A stretch of DNA of 64,000 nucleotides from Ovis canadensis (Eukaryota > Chordata > Mammalia > Artiodactyla > Bovidae): the NCBI RefSeq assembly GCF_042477335.2, contig NC_091262.1, positions 72,588,001-72,652,000 of the forward strand. The letters run 5' to 3'. The notes below the pieces were generated by a model. That model saw nothing but the letters and a program-made list of their open reading frames with translations. It searched no databases and had not been told where the DNA came from. This document shows positions 21,944 to 34,400 of the stretch, piece after piece (the stretch's first letter is position 1; the number at the start of each line of letters is the position of its first letter). The translations under genes and the position numbers were made by a program.

Positions 21944-23835
21944 TTGTTGTTCAGTCACTACGTCATGTCCGACTTTTTGGGACCCCATGGAGTGCAGCAT
22001 GCCAAGCTTCCCTGTCCTTCACTTCTCCTGGAGTTTGCTCAAACTCATGACCATTGAGTTGGTGATGCCGTCCAACCATCTCTTTCTCTATCGCCCTTTT
22101 CTTTTGCCCTTTCTCACCATCAGGGTCTTTTCCAGTGAATCAGCTCTTTGCATCAAGTGGTCGAAGTATTGGAGCTTCAGCTTAGCACCATATTTGTCCT
22201 TCCAGTGAATATCCAGGGTTAATTTCCTTTGGGATTGACTGGCTTTGTCTCCTTACTGTCCAAGGGACTTTCAAGAGTCTTCTTCAGCCCCACAATCTGA
22301 AGGCATCATTTCTCCAGTACCACAATTCTTCAGCACTCAGTCTTCTTTATGGCCCATCTCTCACATCTGTACACGACTGCTGGAAAAACCATAGATTTGA
22401 CTATATGGACTTTTGTTTCCAAAGTGATGTCTCTGCTTTCTAACACACTGTCCAGTTTGGTCATAGCTTTTCTTCTAAGTATCAAGTACCTTTTAATTTT
22501 GTGGCTGCAGTCACCATCCACAGTGATTTTGGAGCCCCCCAATATAAAATCTGCCACTGTTCCCACTTTTTCCCTGTCTATTTTCTATGAAGTGATGGGA
22601 CCAGAAGCCATGATCTTAGTTTTTTGAACGTTGACTTTTAAGCCAACTGGTCTTTTTCACCTTCATCAAGAGGCTCTTTAGTTTCTCCTCACTTTCTTCC
22701 ATTAGAGTGATATCATCTGCATGTCTGAAATTGTTGATATTTCTCCCAGCAATCTTACTTCCAGTTTGAGAGTCATCCAGCTTGGCCCTTTGCAAAATGT
22801 ACTCAGCTGCTGCTGCTGCTGCATCGCTTCAGTCGTGTCTGACTCTGTGAGACCCCATAGACGGCAGCCCACTAGGCGCCTCTGTCCCTGGGATTCTCCA
22901 GGCAAGAATACTAGAGTGGGTTGCATTTACTTCTCCAATGTATGAAAGTGAAAAGTGAAAGTGAAGTCACTCAGTCATGCCCGACTCTTAGCGACCCCAT
23001 GGACTGCAGCCTATCAGGCTCCTCCGTCCATGGGATTTTCCAGGCAAGAGTACTGGAGTGGGTTGCCATTGCCTTCTCCAATGTACTCTGCATATAAGTT
23101 AAATAAGCAGGGTGACAATATACAAGCTTGATGTACTCCTTTGTTCCATGTCTGATTCTAACTGTTGCTTCTTATCCTACATACAGGTTTCTCAGGAGAC
23201 ACGCAAGGTGGTCTGGTGTTCCTATCTCTAAGAATTCTCCGCAGTTTGTTATGATCCACACAGTCAAAGGCTTTTGCATATCACTGAAACAGAAGTAGAT
23301 GTTTTTATCTGGAATTCCCTTGTTTTCCCTATGATCCAATGGATATTGGCAATTTGAACTCTGGTTCTTCTGCCTTCTTTAAATCTAGCTTGTACGTCTG
23401 GAGGTTCTCAGTTCACATACTAGTGAAGCCTCTCTTGAAGGATTTTGAGCATTAACTTGATAGCATATGAAATGAGCTCAATTGTGTGGTAGTTTGAGCA
23501 TTCTTTGCCACTGCCTTTCTTTGGGATTGGAACAAAAACTGTCTTTTTCCAGTCCTGTGGCCACTGTTGAGATTTCCAAATTTGCTGGCATATTGAGTGC
23601 AGCAATTTAGCAGCATCATCTTTTAGAATTTGAAATAGCTCAATTGGATTTCCATCACCTCCATTAGCTTTGTTGGCAGTAATGCTTCCTAAGGCCTACC
23701 TGACTTCACACTCTAGAATGTCTGGCTCTAGGTGAATGACTGCACCATCGTGGTTATCCAGGTCATTAAGACCTTTTTGTGTGGTTCTTCTGTGTATTCT
23801 TGCCACCTCTTTTTAATCTCTTCTGCTTCTCCATA
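21944..23835 (-). mobile_element. BovB LINE, 5'-truncated, interrupted by a Bov-A2
   Basis: The plus strand shows the BovB 3' end in reverse from ttcagtcactacgtcatgtcc through ttggtgatgccgtccaacc and atgatccacacagtcaaagg to tttttaatctcttctgcttc. In sense it keeps reverse-transcriptase remnants, but with multiple stops and a variant stretch near 22755-22795. It is not coding. Confidence 0.93.
22805..23079 (-). mobile_element. Bov-A2 SINE nested in BovB
   Basis: Two BovA units follow a (gct)n run. Direct repeats aatgtactc at 22796-22804 and 23080-23088 bound it. Outside these the BovB text resumes (ctgcatataagttaaata), so the SINE is the younger insertion. Confidence 0.93.
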
Positions 23836-24483
23836 TCATAGTTACACTTTCAGGAACATATGGCCTCCAAGGGGCAGGGAAAGAATGAGTAGGCACACTG
23901 GCTCTTGACTGCATTGAAGCCACATACTTCATTTTTCTTGCTACCTCATATGGTGGTTGCATGACCCTCACCTTACTGCAAGGGAAGCTGGGAAATGAAG
24001 AGGAAGATGTAGGGACTTGGGAGTGACTGGGCACATCCAGCCTCTTGTTCAGTGCCTGGAACACCTATCATGCCCTTTGGAGAAATAATTAAGGAATGTT
24101 TATAATCTCTAAATTTCATGCATAAACTCTTCTGACATTGTGGCTGGTTTTCTACCCAACACTTTGGTCATTCTTGAGGATTTGTGATTCTCCTGGGCTC
24201 AGGAGAGTTCTGAAAAAGGACTCCAGGTATACTTTTCGAAGTCATGATTGCAGATTTCCTGTGAGTTCCTACATGCCTGAACTCATGAATAAATCAATGG
24301 AAAGCACTCTTGGTATTTTCCTCGGCAACTTTAAGTTCAGTGTATTAAACTATCACACTAGGACAGAACTATACACTTGGGAGTCATTAGGACTCTAATA
24401 GGTTGGATCTCTTAGAGCCCTGGAACTACAAAACCTTTAATCTGAGGATATCACAGACCTGAACTGAGCAGGATTTACAAGAC

Positions 24484-24990
24484 TGGGCCATTTTATGTGC
24501 AAAAACTTGAAGAGACATTTTTCCAAAGAAGACATACAGATGGCCAACAGGTGCATGAAAAGATGCTCAGAATCACTAATCATCAGGGAATGCAAATCAA
24601 AACAACAATGAAATATCACCTCACACTTTTTAAATGGCTATCATCAAAAAGACAAACGATAATCTTGGTGAAGGTATGGAGAAAAGGGAACCCTTGGGCA
24701 CCCTTGCTGGGAATGTAAATTGGTGCAGCCATTATGGAAAACCATATGGAGATTCCTCCAAAAACTAAAAACACAATCCAGCAATTCCACTTTTGAGTGC
24801 ATTTCCAAGGAAATGAAATCAGTATCTCAAAAAGGTATCTGAGTTCTTATGTTCATTGCAACATTACACACAACAGCCAAGATAATTTAACAACCTAAGT
24901 GGCTGTCAACAGATAAATGATAAAGAAAATGGGATATATATGTTTATATAGACAAATCTGTAACCAACTTATATGAGAGAGAAATTTTGT
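24484..24990 (+). mobile_element. L1 LINE fragment (ORF2 3' portion)
   Basis: Phrases typical of the end of L1 ORF2 are present: acatttttccaaagaagaca, atggccaacaggtgcatga, atgcaaatcaaaacaacaat and tggtgcagccattatgga. Frames are broken. Confidence 0.85.
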
Positions 24991-25091
24991 CATTAAGTCA
25001 CTGCAACTGTGGAGGTTGTTTGTTGCTGAAGCATAACCTAATTAATCCTGACTAGAATGGTACGACATTGATATTTCGCTGGAGCCACCTC

Positions 25092-25567
25092 ATACTTTGC
25101 TGACAAAGGTCCATCTAGTCAAAGCTATGGTTTTTCCAGTGGTCATGTTTGGATGTGAGAGCTGGACCATAAAGAAAGCTGAGCACTGAACAACTGATGC
25201 TTTTGAACTGTGGTGTTGGAGAAGACTCTTGAGAGTCCCTTGGACTGCAAGGAGATCCAACCAGTCCATCCTAAAGGAAATCAGGCCTGAATATTCATTG
25301 GCAGGACTAACGCTGGAGCTGAAACTCCGATACCTTGGCCACCTGATGAGAAGAACTGACTCACTGGAAAAGTCCCTGATGCAGGGAAGATTGAAGGCAG
25401 GAGGAGAAGGGGATGACAGAGGATGAGATGGTTGGATGGCATCACCAGTTCAACGGACATGAGTTTGAGCAAGCTCTGGCTGTTGGTGATGGACAAGGAA
25501 ACTTGGCATGCTGCAGTCCATGAGGTTGCAGAGTCAGATACTACTGAGCAACTGAACTGAACTGAAC
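25092..25567 (+). mobile_element. BovB LINE 3'-end fragment
   Basis: It runs from ctgacaaaggtccatctagtc through atggtttttccagtggtcat to the (actga)n terminus gaactgaactgaac. It is a 5'-truncated copy. Confidence 0.92.
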
Positions 25568-26439
25568 CTCATGCTGCAGCTTGGTTCTTCTTGTCACTAT
25601 AGAACACTTGTCAGAAAAAACTTTCATTTTAATTAAAATAATAAATCTCTTATTTACCTGGAAGTTGTCAGGTTTATTGCTTTGTTTTCAGAAAACCAAA
25701 AATAAGAATAAGGATTCCTTGTGTTAGATGTAAGACTAGACCCTAAGCCTTATTAGTCCATTCATGGAAAATGAATTCAACTTTTACATTTTAAGATAAA
25801 ACTTTTCAAAAGTATTTACTCGCAGGTGAGATGGTTCTACTTTGCTGTATGATGGCTTATTAGGTAACGAATTCTCTGCTATAGAATCTGGGGTTGGGTG
25901 GTCTCTATCAAAGCTGAAAAGGATCTATTTTAATGATCCCCCAAGGGAATCATTGCCTCATATCTAGACCATGGACAAATATTTGGGAACATGTAACGTT
26001 AGGTGATGAAACTGGCAAAGTGAAGAGAGGGCTGGCTCAAATGATTGATTCCTGATTTATGCTTACCTGTTGATCTTGCATCAGACTCCCTGACAACTCT
26101 GCTTTCTTTCTGTCGTCCCTATTTCTGTGAACAATGCCACAGATATTCATCAGCTCACCCCTTACGTGTAAGTCATAGTTTATAATCATCTGCCCAAGTA
26201 AACTCTTACAAAACCCTCTAAGATATATAGATGGTATTTCTCCATCAAACTCACATCTTCAACAGGACATCTGCTTGTGAATGGCTCTCCGGCAGCCATG
26301 ACACTTGGCTGAATCTGCCTGAAGGTATGAGCCTCCCAGTTGCAGCCTGGGCTGTGGCGGTGAAGCAACTCAGTTCTTTATGAGCATGGAAAACACATGG
26401 CTGGAACTGAGTTGCACTGACTGATAAAGGCTATGTGCT

Positions 26440-26622
26440 CAGTTAGGTCCAGTTCTTTGCGACCTTGTAGACTGTCGCCCCCAGGGGATCTCTCAGGCAA
26501 GAATGCTACATCAGGTTGCCATCTCTGACTCCAGGGGGTCTTCCTGATCTAGGGGTTGAACTCACATTTCCTTTGTCTCCTGCATTGGCAGACAGATTCT
26601 TTACCAGTGCGCCACGTGCTAA
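26440..26622 (-). mobile_element. Bov-tA SINE (diverged)
   Basis: The reverse tail (agttctttgcgaccttgtag) and the reverse tRNA-like head (tgcattggcagacagattct) are both present. Confidence 0.82.
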
Positions 26623-26624
26623 CT

Positions 26625-27965
26625 AAATTAACGTGATTGATGAATAGACAAGGCAGATTTCTCAAGGTCAACCAGCAAAATCTGTATCTCAAAGACAAAG
26701 AGAGGCTTGAGGGGTATTGAGGTGCTTAGATCCCAGCAGCCTGGGACCTTACTTAATGACTCTGGGCAACAATTGTCATGTAAGAAACAGCAAATTGCAT
26801 TGGCGCCAAGCCCTGCCCTGAGAAATGGCTGAAACTCCAAAGATCCCCTACTGTGGCTGACCTTCTCTCTTTCCCTTGGCAGTGAGATGGCCAACTGGCA
26901 CGTTGTCCTGGAAGCTATTAATCCCCCAGTGGGAATCAAAGCCTTTCTTCTCTGCTATAATTCATAGTGACGCCTCTTTGTCGCCCTCTCATGCCCCACT
27001 CTAATGGGACCTCTTCCACTTTTCCTCCTCTAGAAGAGGTCATGCCAGCTTCTGAAATCTGAGTAATTTCATTCCATGTTGTTTTATGTATTACCTGAGT
27101 TCAGGGATAAGATGTGCTACCAACTCCTTGGCAGATTACTGTCACTCGCCCCAACTTCTGCAGTGGCCTTGGATCTCTGTCCTATGTGTTTGCACCCAGA
27201 GTCCCCGGATGCCCACCCCTTCCCTATGGGATGAGATTGGTTTCCTATTGAGCTGAGCAGGTTCACTCTCTCTGCAAGGGGCCTCCAGTTCCTAGGGGAA
27301 CAATGGCCAGAAGAGATCAGGTTGAAATTGCTCAAAACTCTCCCCCTGTGCCTGGTGTGTGGATGGGGCCCCAACTCCACCTCCCACCACCCCACAGAGA
27401 GAACAGAGGTTCCCTATGTCTCATATCACAAACCACATTATCAGTATAAATGGGAAAAGGTGGCTTCTGGAACGTGCTTATTCACCTTCATGCACCCTGG
27501 GGTGCCCACCACAGGGTTTGGCAAGACGATATTGTGCTTATTAGCCAAGGGGCGTGATCATGTGAAGAGGAAAACATCAATGGCGCAGGGGTAAGAGGAG
27601 AGCATTGCTGGAGCATGGTTCTGGAGTTGGTGAAGGAGGTGGGTCTGGTACACAACCAGAGGCGTTGGCCTGGGCTGGGAGCATGGATGCTTCATCCATA
27701 GTATAACGGGAAGGAAGGGTTTAAGGGCGTATGTGCAAGAAAGAAGAAGAATGTTGAGCTGGAATCTCACAGATGTCCTCTTCTGACAGTGTCAATTTTC
27801 TCAGTGCAGCAAGGGATAAAGTCATCCCCTGAGAACCAGAATGGGAAGATGGTTTTAGAAGTCTTAGGAGAGAGGACAAAGTATGAAAGAGTCATGGGAA
27901 AATGGGTAATCTTGACTTAGAGATAAATAGGACAATTTCTGAGTACTGTTAAGGGTCCCTTGTGC
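26625..27965. other. Intergenic, single-copy, nothing assigned
   Basis: There are no recognisable repeats or coding domains. Open frames of 60-103 codons occur on both strands without features. Confidence 0.45.
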
Positions 27966-27968
27966 TTA

Positions 27969-28345
27969 GACGGGGCTTTCCAGGTGGCTCTAGTGATGAA
28001 AGAATCTGCCTCCAATGCAGAAGGGGATGACAGAGGATGAGCTGGTTGGATGGCATCACAGACTCAATGGATGTGAGTTTGAACAAGCTCTGGGAGTGAT
28101 GATGGACAGGGAAGCCTGGTGGGCTGCAGTCCATGGGGTTACAAAGAGTCGGACATGACTGAGCGGCTGAACTGACTGACCAAGGAGCCCAGGAGACCAG
28201 GTTCGATTCCTGGGTGGGGAAGATCCCCTTGAGGAGGGCATGGCAACCCACTCTAGTATTCTTGCCTGGAGAATCCCATGGACAGAGGAGCCTGGTGGGC
28301 TACAGTCCATAGGGTCTTAAAGAGTTGGGTGTGAATGAAGCAGCT
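27969..28345 (+). mobile_element. Composite Bov-tA SINE with internal BovB tail
   Basis: A tRNA-like head (27969-28019) is followed by 162 bases of the BovB 3' end (28020-28181, from aaggggatgacagaggatga to ctgaactgactga). The SINE then continues with the B-box-like ggttcgattcc and a second BovB-derived tail. This could be an insertion of a very short BovB tail into the SINE, or a template jump. Confidence 0.8.
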
Positions 28346-28748
28346 TAGCAAACATGCACAAGCTTATAGTAAGTATAAAGCTGAAGTGTGCCCAGTTACT
28401 ATAGCCGTGTTTTTCTCCATCTCTTGCCGTTGTACAGCTGCACACATGGAACAGATGATGAGCAGGATTTTATCAGGGTTTGGTTTTGCCAGTAGAATGA
28501 CAGGAGAAAGGACCATGTGAGTTGAGTGATTATAACGACCATCACAGTCATTGGTAAATACGAGATCGAGGGTGTGAACATGGGAGAGAGTGTCTTAGAA
28601 GAGAGGAAACAGCATTGGAAGAGAGGAGAAGGCCCAAGGACCAGAAAGGTCTGATGATGAAGATATTAAAAGTGTCAAGAATTTAAAAAGGAGGATTGTT
28701 GGAGTGACAAAGAACTGCTAGCTAAAAATCTTTAAGAAAGATACACAA

Positions 28749-28890
28749 GGGACTTCCCAGGTAGTCTAGTGGCTAAGACTTTGTGCTCCCAATGCAGGGG
28801 GCCAAGGTTCAATTCCTGGTCAGGGAACTGAGATCCCTTATGCCACATAGCATGGTGAAAAAATTAAAAAATAATAATAAAAAGATTTTA
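28749..28890 (+). mobile_element. CHR-type SINE
   Basis: It starts gggacttcccaggtagtcta and has ggttcaattcctggtcaggg and an A-rich tail. Confidence 0.88.
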
Positions 28891-29330
28891 AAGATGAAAA
28901 GAGAATAAAAAAGAGAAACAGAAAAGATAAACGTTATGTCATGAAGGACATTAACAAGGGCCTAAAATGGACAATGAGGTTATGTGTAGGAACCCACTTT
29001 TGATCAGGTGGTCAGGGAAATCTGTGATGAGGCAGTGGAGTCAAGTCAATGCTACTGGGATACAGACTGAAGGGAAAACATGTGGGCAAATGGCACAGTA
29101 GCAAGTGTAAAGGCCCTGAGGCAGGAAAGAACTTATTCCAGGACCTATTTATGTGGCTGGAACATATTCAACAATTGCAAATGGGTATATGGTGGGACAT
29201 ACTTGTTAGAGAGAGGACAAGCAGAGGATAACAGTACACATTACGAACTCCATACTTGAGTATGGATTTCTCTTAAAAAAAAAAAAAAGCTTGCAAAGCA
29301 CTGGGCCTTCCTTTTCATGGTAGGTGGTTC

Positions 29331-29553
29331 TTCTGCTCAGTTCAGCTCAGTTCAGTTCAGTCGCTCAGTTGTGTCTGACTCTTTGCGACCCCATGGACTG
29401 TAGCCCGCCAGGCTCCTCTGTCCATGGGATTCCCCAGGCAAGAATACTGGAGTGGGTTGCCATTTCTTCCTCCAGGGAATCTTCCCGACCAGGGATCAAA
29501 CCAGGTCTCCCACACTGCAGGCTGATTATCACTTGAGCCACCTGGGAAGAATA
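29331..29553 (-). mobile_element. Bov-tA SINE with 11-base target duplication
   Basis: On the plus strand it begins with the reversed (ctgaa)n terminus (cagttcagttcagtcgctca) and ends gagccacctgggaag. Direct repeats gtaggtggttc lie at 29320-29330 and 29554-29564. Confidence 0.93.
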
Positions 29554-30008
29554 GTAGGTGGTTCAGAATGCAGCGACTTGTCTTTTTCCCTGAAGATGAT
29601 GTCTTGACATGGCCCAGACCACGGGATACTCAGAAGCTCCTGTGAGGTGGCTGGCCTCTATTATGCTCATGGATTTACTAGGGCAGTTAAAATGCTTGTT
29701 ATTTCTGGCTCATCAGATGCAATCAGCATAATGTAAGCCATGTCAGAAATCAGAGTGATTATGTTTATAATAGTTCAGAGTCATTCTCTGGCATCCATTT
29801 GACTTTTGCATAGGCCAGACAGTGGAGAAAAGGGGTCTGGAATCAGAAAACAAGCATCCCAGTTGAGTTTGGACACTAGTTCTTTGGATAACCTTAGCAG
29901 AGTCGGCTGAGTCCATACAGGTTACTCCAGTTTTGCCTATGCGGAAGAGCGTACCCTGCTGGAGGGATGAGGAAAGCAGAGAGTAAATAATGCGGACTTG
30001 GCCGAGCA

Positions 30009-30222
30009 GGGCTTACCGGTGACTCAGCTGGTAAAGAACTTGACTGCTAATGCAGGAGACGCAGGAGACATGGGTTTGACTCCTCGGTTGGGGGATGATC
30101 CCCTGGAGACAGAAATGCAACCCGCTCCAGTATTCTTGCCTGGAACATTCCGTGGACAGAGGAGCCTGGCAGACTATAAAAGTCCACAGGGTCACAGAGT
30201 CAGACACGACCGAGCCTGCATG
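30009..30222 (+). mobile_element. Bov-tA SINE
   Basis: The tRNA-like head (ctcagctggtaaagaacttg) is followed by the tail cacagagtcagacacgacc. Confidence 0.9.
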
Positions 30223-31151
30223 CGTGCGTGGTTGGGCAGGGACCAAGGTGTCTGTGTAAGACAGGGCAGGGGTCTGGAAGCCACTCTGCACAAACCTGGT
30301 CACCATATTCTGAATCCTGTCCTTTATCAGCTGAGTCCCTTTATTCGGTCCCGTCCCTTTTCCCCAGCCCCTCTGCAGACCTGCAGGGTTCCCTGCCCTC
30401 TCATGCCACAGACCTGTTCTCTGGAGGAGTTCTGATCATGAAACACGTGGGAGAAAAAGCTGCTAAGGCTGGGAACCCCTCTCCTCCCAGTCCTGCTTCC
30501 CCGGTGGTGGTACCTCAGGCATCAGCGATAAGCTGGCAGGAAGATTTTGAACAAAAAATGGTTGACTTGCTCCCATGCATTCACTCACTCACTTGAGTAT
30601 GGGGGTATGAGGTCAAGGACTCCGAAACAAAACCTGGCGCACTGTTTTGGCTCCTCTGCCCAGAGAAATACATGTACAGACGTGCACAGGAGTGCCCAGA
30701 TGCCAGCCAGGTGCTGCTGTCCCCTGAGGGCTGGGAACGGCTGTCAATACGAAGGCTCTAATTTTGTGAGATGAGCACACACCCTAAGAGTAAAAGCAGC
30801 TTTTAGCTTGCTTATGCCTCTGGATTCTCAGTGTCTTATCTCTTTGTCCCAGTAATTAATTTTGCTTTTTCATCTCTTTGATGCTTTTAAGAGTTCTATT
30901 TAAATGCAGGTTTTCTGATTGTTATCAGCAGCAGAGTTGATTCAATTAAACATAGCCATTACCTAGAAACGGATCTTTATTTAGTTTATTACTTGTCTTT
31001 TCATCAGTAAACGCCTGTGTTTCTCCTTACTTACCTCCCATGGGAAAGCAGAAATCTGTTCTTGTAGTTCTCAACCCCATTAAAGCACCCAGAAAAGGGT
31101 CCTTTTACGAAAGTTCTCTCTCTCTGATGGCTCTGAAGCAAACAGAGCCCA

Positions 31152-31184
31152 CGTGAGTGTGTGTATGTGTGTGTGTGTGTGTGT
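31152..31184. repeat. (GT)n microsatellite
   Basis: A GT run with one A interruption. Confidence 0.95.
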
Positions 31185-31202
31185 TTTGCTCTCTGCAGTT
31201 CT

Positions 31203-31400
31203 AAAATAAACTTTTAATTTTCAAATAATTTTAGATTTACAGAAAAGTTACAATGATTGAGTTCCCAATTATTCAGTTTCTTCTATTGATAAATCTTTAC
31301 ATAGCCATGCTACACTTGCCACACTAAGAAACAGACATTGTTATGTTACTGTTAACTCTGGACTTGATTCAGATTTCCAGTTCTTTAAAAATAAATAAGT
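31203..31400 (-). repeat. Old L1 3'-end fragment
   Basis: The text ttttagatttacagaaaagt ... cacactaagaaacagacatt matches the reverse 3' region of old mammalian L1s. Confidence 0.55.
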
Positions 31401-31495
31401 TGCTAGTATTCAAACTCATGAGTTTTTTTATATTTGCTTAGAAAATTAGAAGATCTGGCAACAGGGGTATATTCCTCCCTGGAAACATTCAGTTC

Positions 31496-34400
31496 AGTTA
31501 GTTCAGTTCAGTCACTCAGTCATGTCTGACTCTCTGCGACCCCATGAACTGCAGCAGGGCAGGCCTCCCTGTCCATCACCAACTGCCACAGTCCACCCAA
31601 ACCCATGCCCATTGAGTTGGTGATGCCATCCAACCATCTCATCCTCTGTCGTCCCATTCTCCTCCTGCCCTCAATCTTGCCCAACATCAGTCTTTTCAAA
31701 TGAGTCAGCTCTTTGCATCAGGTGGCCAAAGTATTGGAGTTTCAGCTTCAATATCAGTCCTTCCAATGAACACCCAGGACTGATCTCCTATAGGATGGAC
31801 TGGTTGGATCTCCTTGCAGTCCAACGGACTTTCAAGAGTCTTCTTCAACACCACAGTTCAAAAGCATCAGTTCTTCAGTGTTCAGCTTTCTTTATAGTCC
31901 AACTCTCACATTCATGCATGACTACTGGAAAAACCGTAGCCTTGACTAGATGGACCTTTGTTGTAAAAGTAATGTCTCTGTTTTTTAATATGCTATCTAG
32001 GTTGGCCATAATTTCCTTCCAAGGAGTAAGAGTCTTTTAATTTCATGGCTACAGTCACCATCTGCACTGATTCTGGATCCCCCAAAAATAAAGTCAGCCA
32101 CTGTTTTCACTGTTTCCCCATCTATTTGCCATGAGGTGATGGGACCAGATCAGATGACCATTATATCTACCACTGTGGTCAGGAATCCCTTAGAAGAAAT
32201 GGAGTAGCCATCATGGTCAACAAAAGAGTCCGAAATGCAGTACTTGGATGCAATCTCAAAAATGACAGAATGATCTCTGTTTCCAAGGCAAACCATTCAA
32301 TACCACGGTAATCCAAGCCTATGCCCTAACCAGTAACACTGAAGAAACTGAAGTTGGACCATTCTGTGAAGACCTACAAGATCTTTTAGAACTAACACCT
32401 AAAAAGATGTCCTTTTCATTATAGGGGACTGGAATGCAAAAGTAGGAAGTCAAGAAACACCTGGAGTAACTGGCAAATTTGGCCATGGAGTACAGAATGA
32501 AGCAGGACAAAGGCTAATAGAGTTTTGTCAAGAGAACGCACTGGTCATAGCAAACACCTTCTTCCAACAACACAAGGGAAGACTCTACACATGGACATCA
32601 TCAGATGGTCAACACCGAGGTCAGATTGTTTATATTCTTTGCCCAAAGATGGAGAAGCTCTATACAGTCAGCAAAAATAAGACTGGGAGCTGACAATGGC
32701 TCAGATCATGAACTCCTTATTGCCAAATTCAGAGTGAAATTGAAGAAAGTAGGGGAAACCACTAGACCATTCAGGTAATGCCTAAATCAAATCCCTTATG
32801 ATTATACAGTGGAAGTGAGAAATAGATTGATTTAAGGGACTAGATCTGATAGACAGAGTGCCTGATGAACTATGGATGGAGGTTTGTGACATTGTACAGG
32901 AGACAGGGATTAAGACCATTGCCATGGAAAAGAAATGTAAAAAAGCAAAATGGCTGTCTGGGGAGGCCTTACAAATAGCTGTGAAAAGAAGAGAAGTGAA
33001 AAGCAAAGGAGAAAAGGAAAGATATAAGCATTGAATGCAGAGTTCCAAAGAATAGGAAGGAGAGATACGAAAGCCTTCCTCAGTGATCAATGCAAAGATA
33101 TAGAGGAAAAGAACAGAATGGGAAAGACTAGAGATCTCTTCAAGAAAATTAGAGATACTAAGGGAACACTTCATGCAAAGATGGGCTCGATAAAGGACAG
33201 AAATGGTATGGACCTAACAGAAGCAGAAGATATTAAGAAGAAGTGGTAAGATACACGGAAGAACTGTACAAAAAAGAGCTTCATGACCCAGATAATCAGG
33301 ATGGTGTGACCACTCACCTAGAGCCAGACATCCTGGAATGTGAAGCCAAGTGGGCCTTAGAAAGCATCACTATGAACAAAGCTAGTGGAGGTGATGGAAT
33401 TCCAGTTGAGCTATTTCAAATCCTGAAAGATGATGCTGTAAAAGTGCTGAACTCAATATGTCAGCAAATTTGGAAAACTCAGCAGTGGCCACAGGACTGG
33501 AAAAGGTCAGTTTTCATCCCAATCCCAAAGAATGCTCAAACTACCGCACAATTGCACTCATCTCACACGCTAGTAAAGTAATGCTCAAAATTCTCCAAGC
33601 CAGGCTTCAGCAATATGTGAACCGTGAACTTCCAGATGTTCAAGCTGGTTTTAGAAAAGGCAGAGGAACCAGAGATCAAATTGCCAAAAAAGCATGAGCA
33701 TTCCAGAAGAACATCTGTTTCTGCTTTATTGACTATGCCAAAGCCTTTGACTGTGTGGATCACAATAAACTGTGGAAAATTCTGAAAGAGATGGGAATAC
33801 CAGACCACCTAACCTGCCTCTTGAGAAACCAATATGCAGGTCAAGAAGCAACAGTTTGAACTGGACATGGAACAACAGACTGATTCCAAACAGGGAAAGG
33901 AGTACATCAAGGCTGTATATTGTCACCCTGCTTATTTAACTTATATGCAGAGTACATCATGAGAAACGCCAGGCTGGAAGAAGCACAAGCTGGAATCAAG
34001 ATTGCTGGGAGAAATAGCAATAACCTCAGATATGCAGATGACACCACCCTTATGGCAGAATGTGAAGAGGAACTAAAAAGCCTCCTGATGAAAGTGAAAG
34101 AGGAGAGTGAAAAAGTTGGCTTAAAGCTCAACATTCAGAAAACGAAGATCATGGCACCTGGTCCCATCACTTCATGGGAAATAGATGGGGAAACAATGGA
34201 AACAGTGGCTGACTTTATTTTGGGGGGCTCCAAAATCACTGCAGGTGGTGATTGCAGCCATGAAAATGAAAGATGCTTACTCCTTGGAAGGAAAGTTATG
34301 ACCAACCTAGATAGTATATTCAAAAGCAGAGACATTACTTTGCCAACAAAGGTCCATGTAGTCAAGGCTATGGTTTTTCCAGTGGTCATGTATGGATGTG

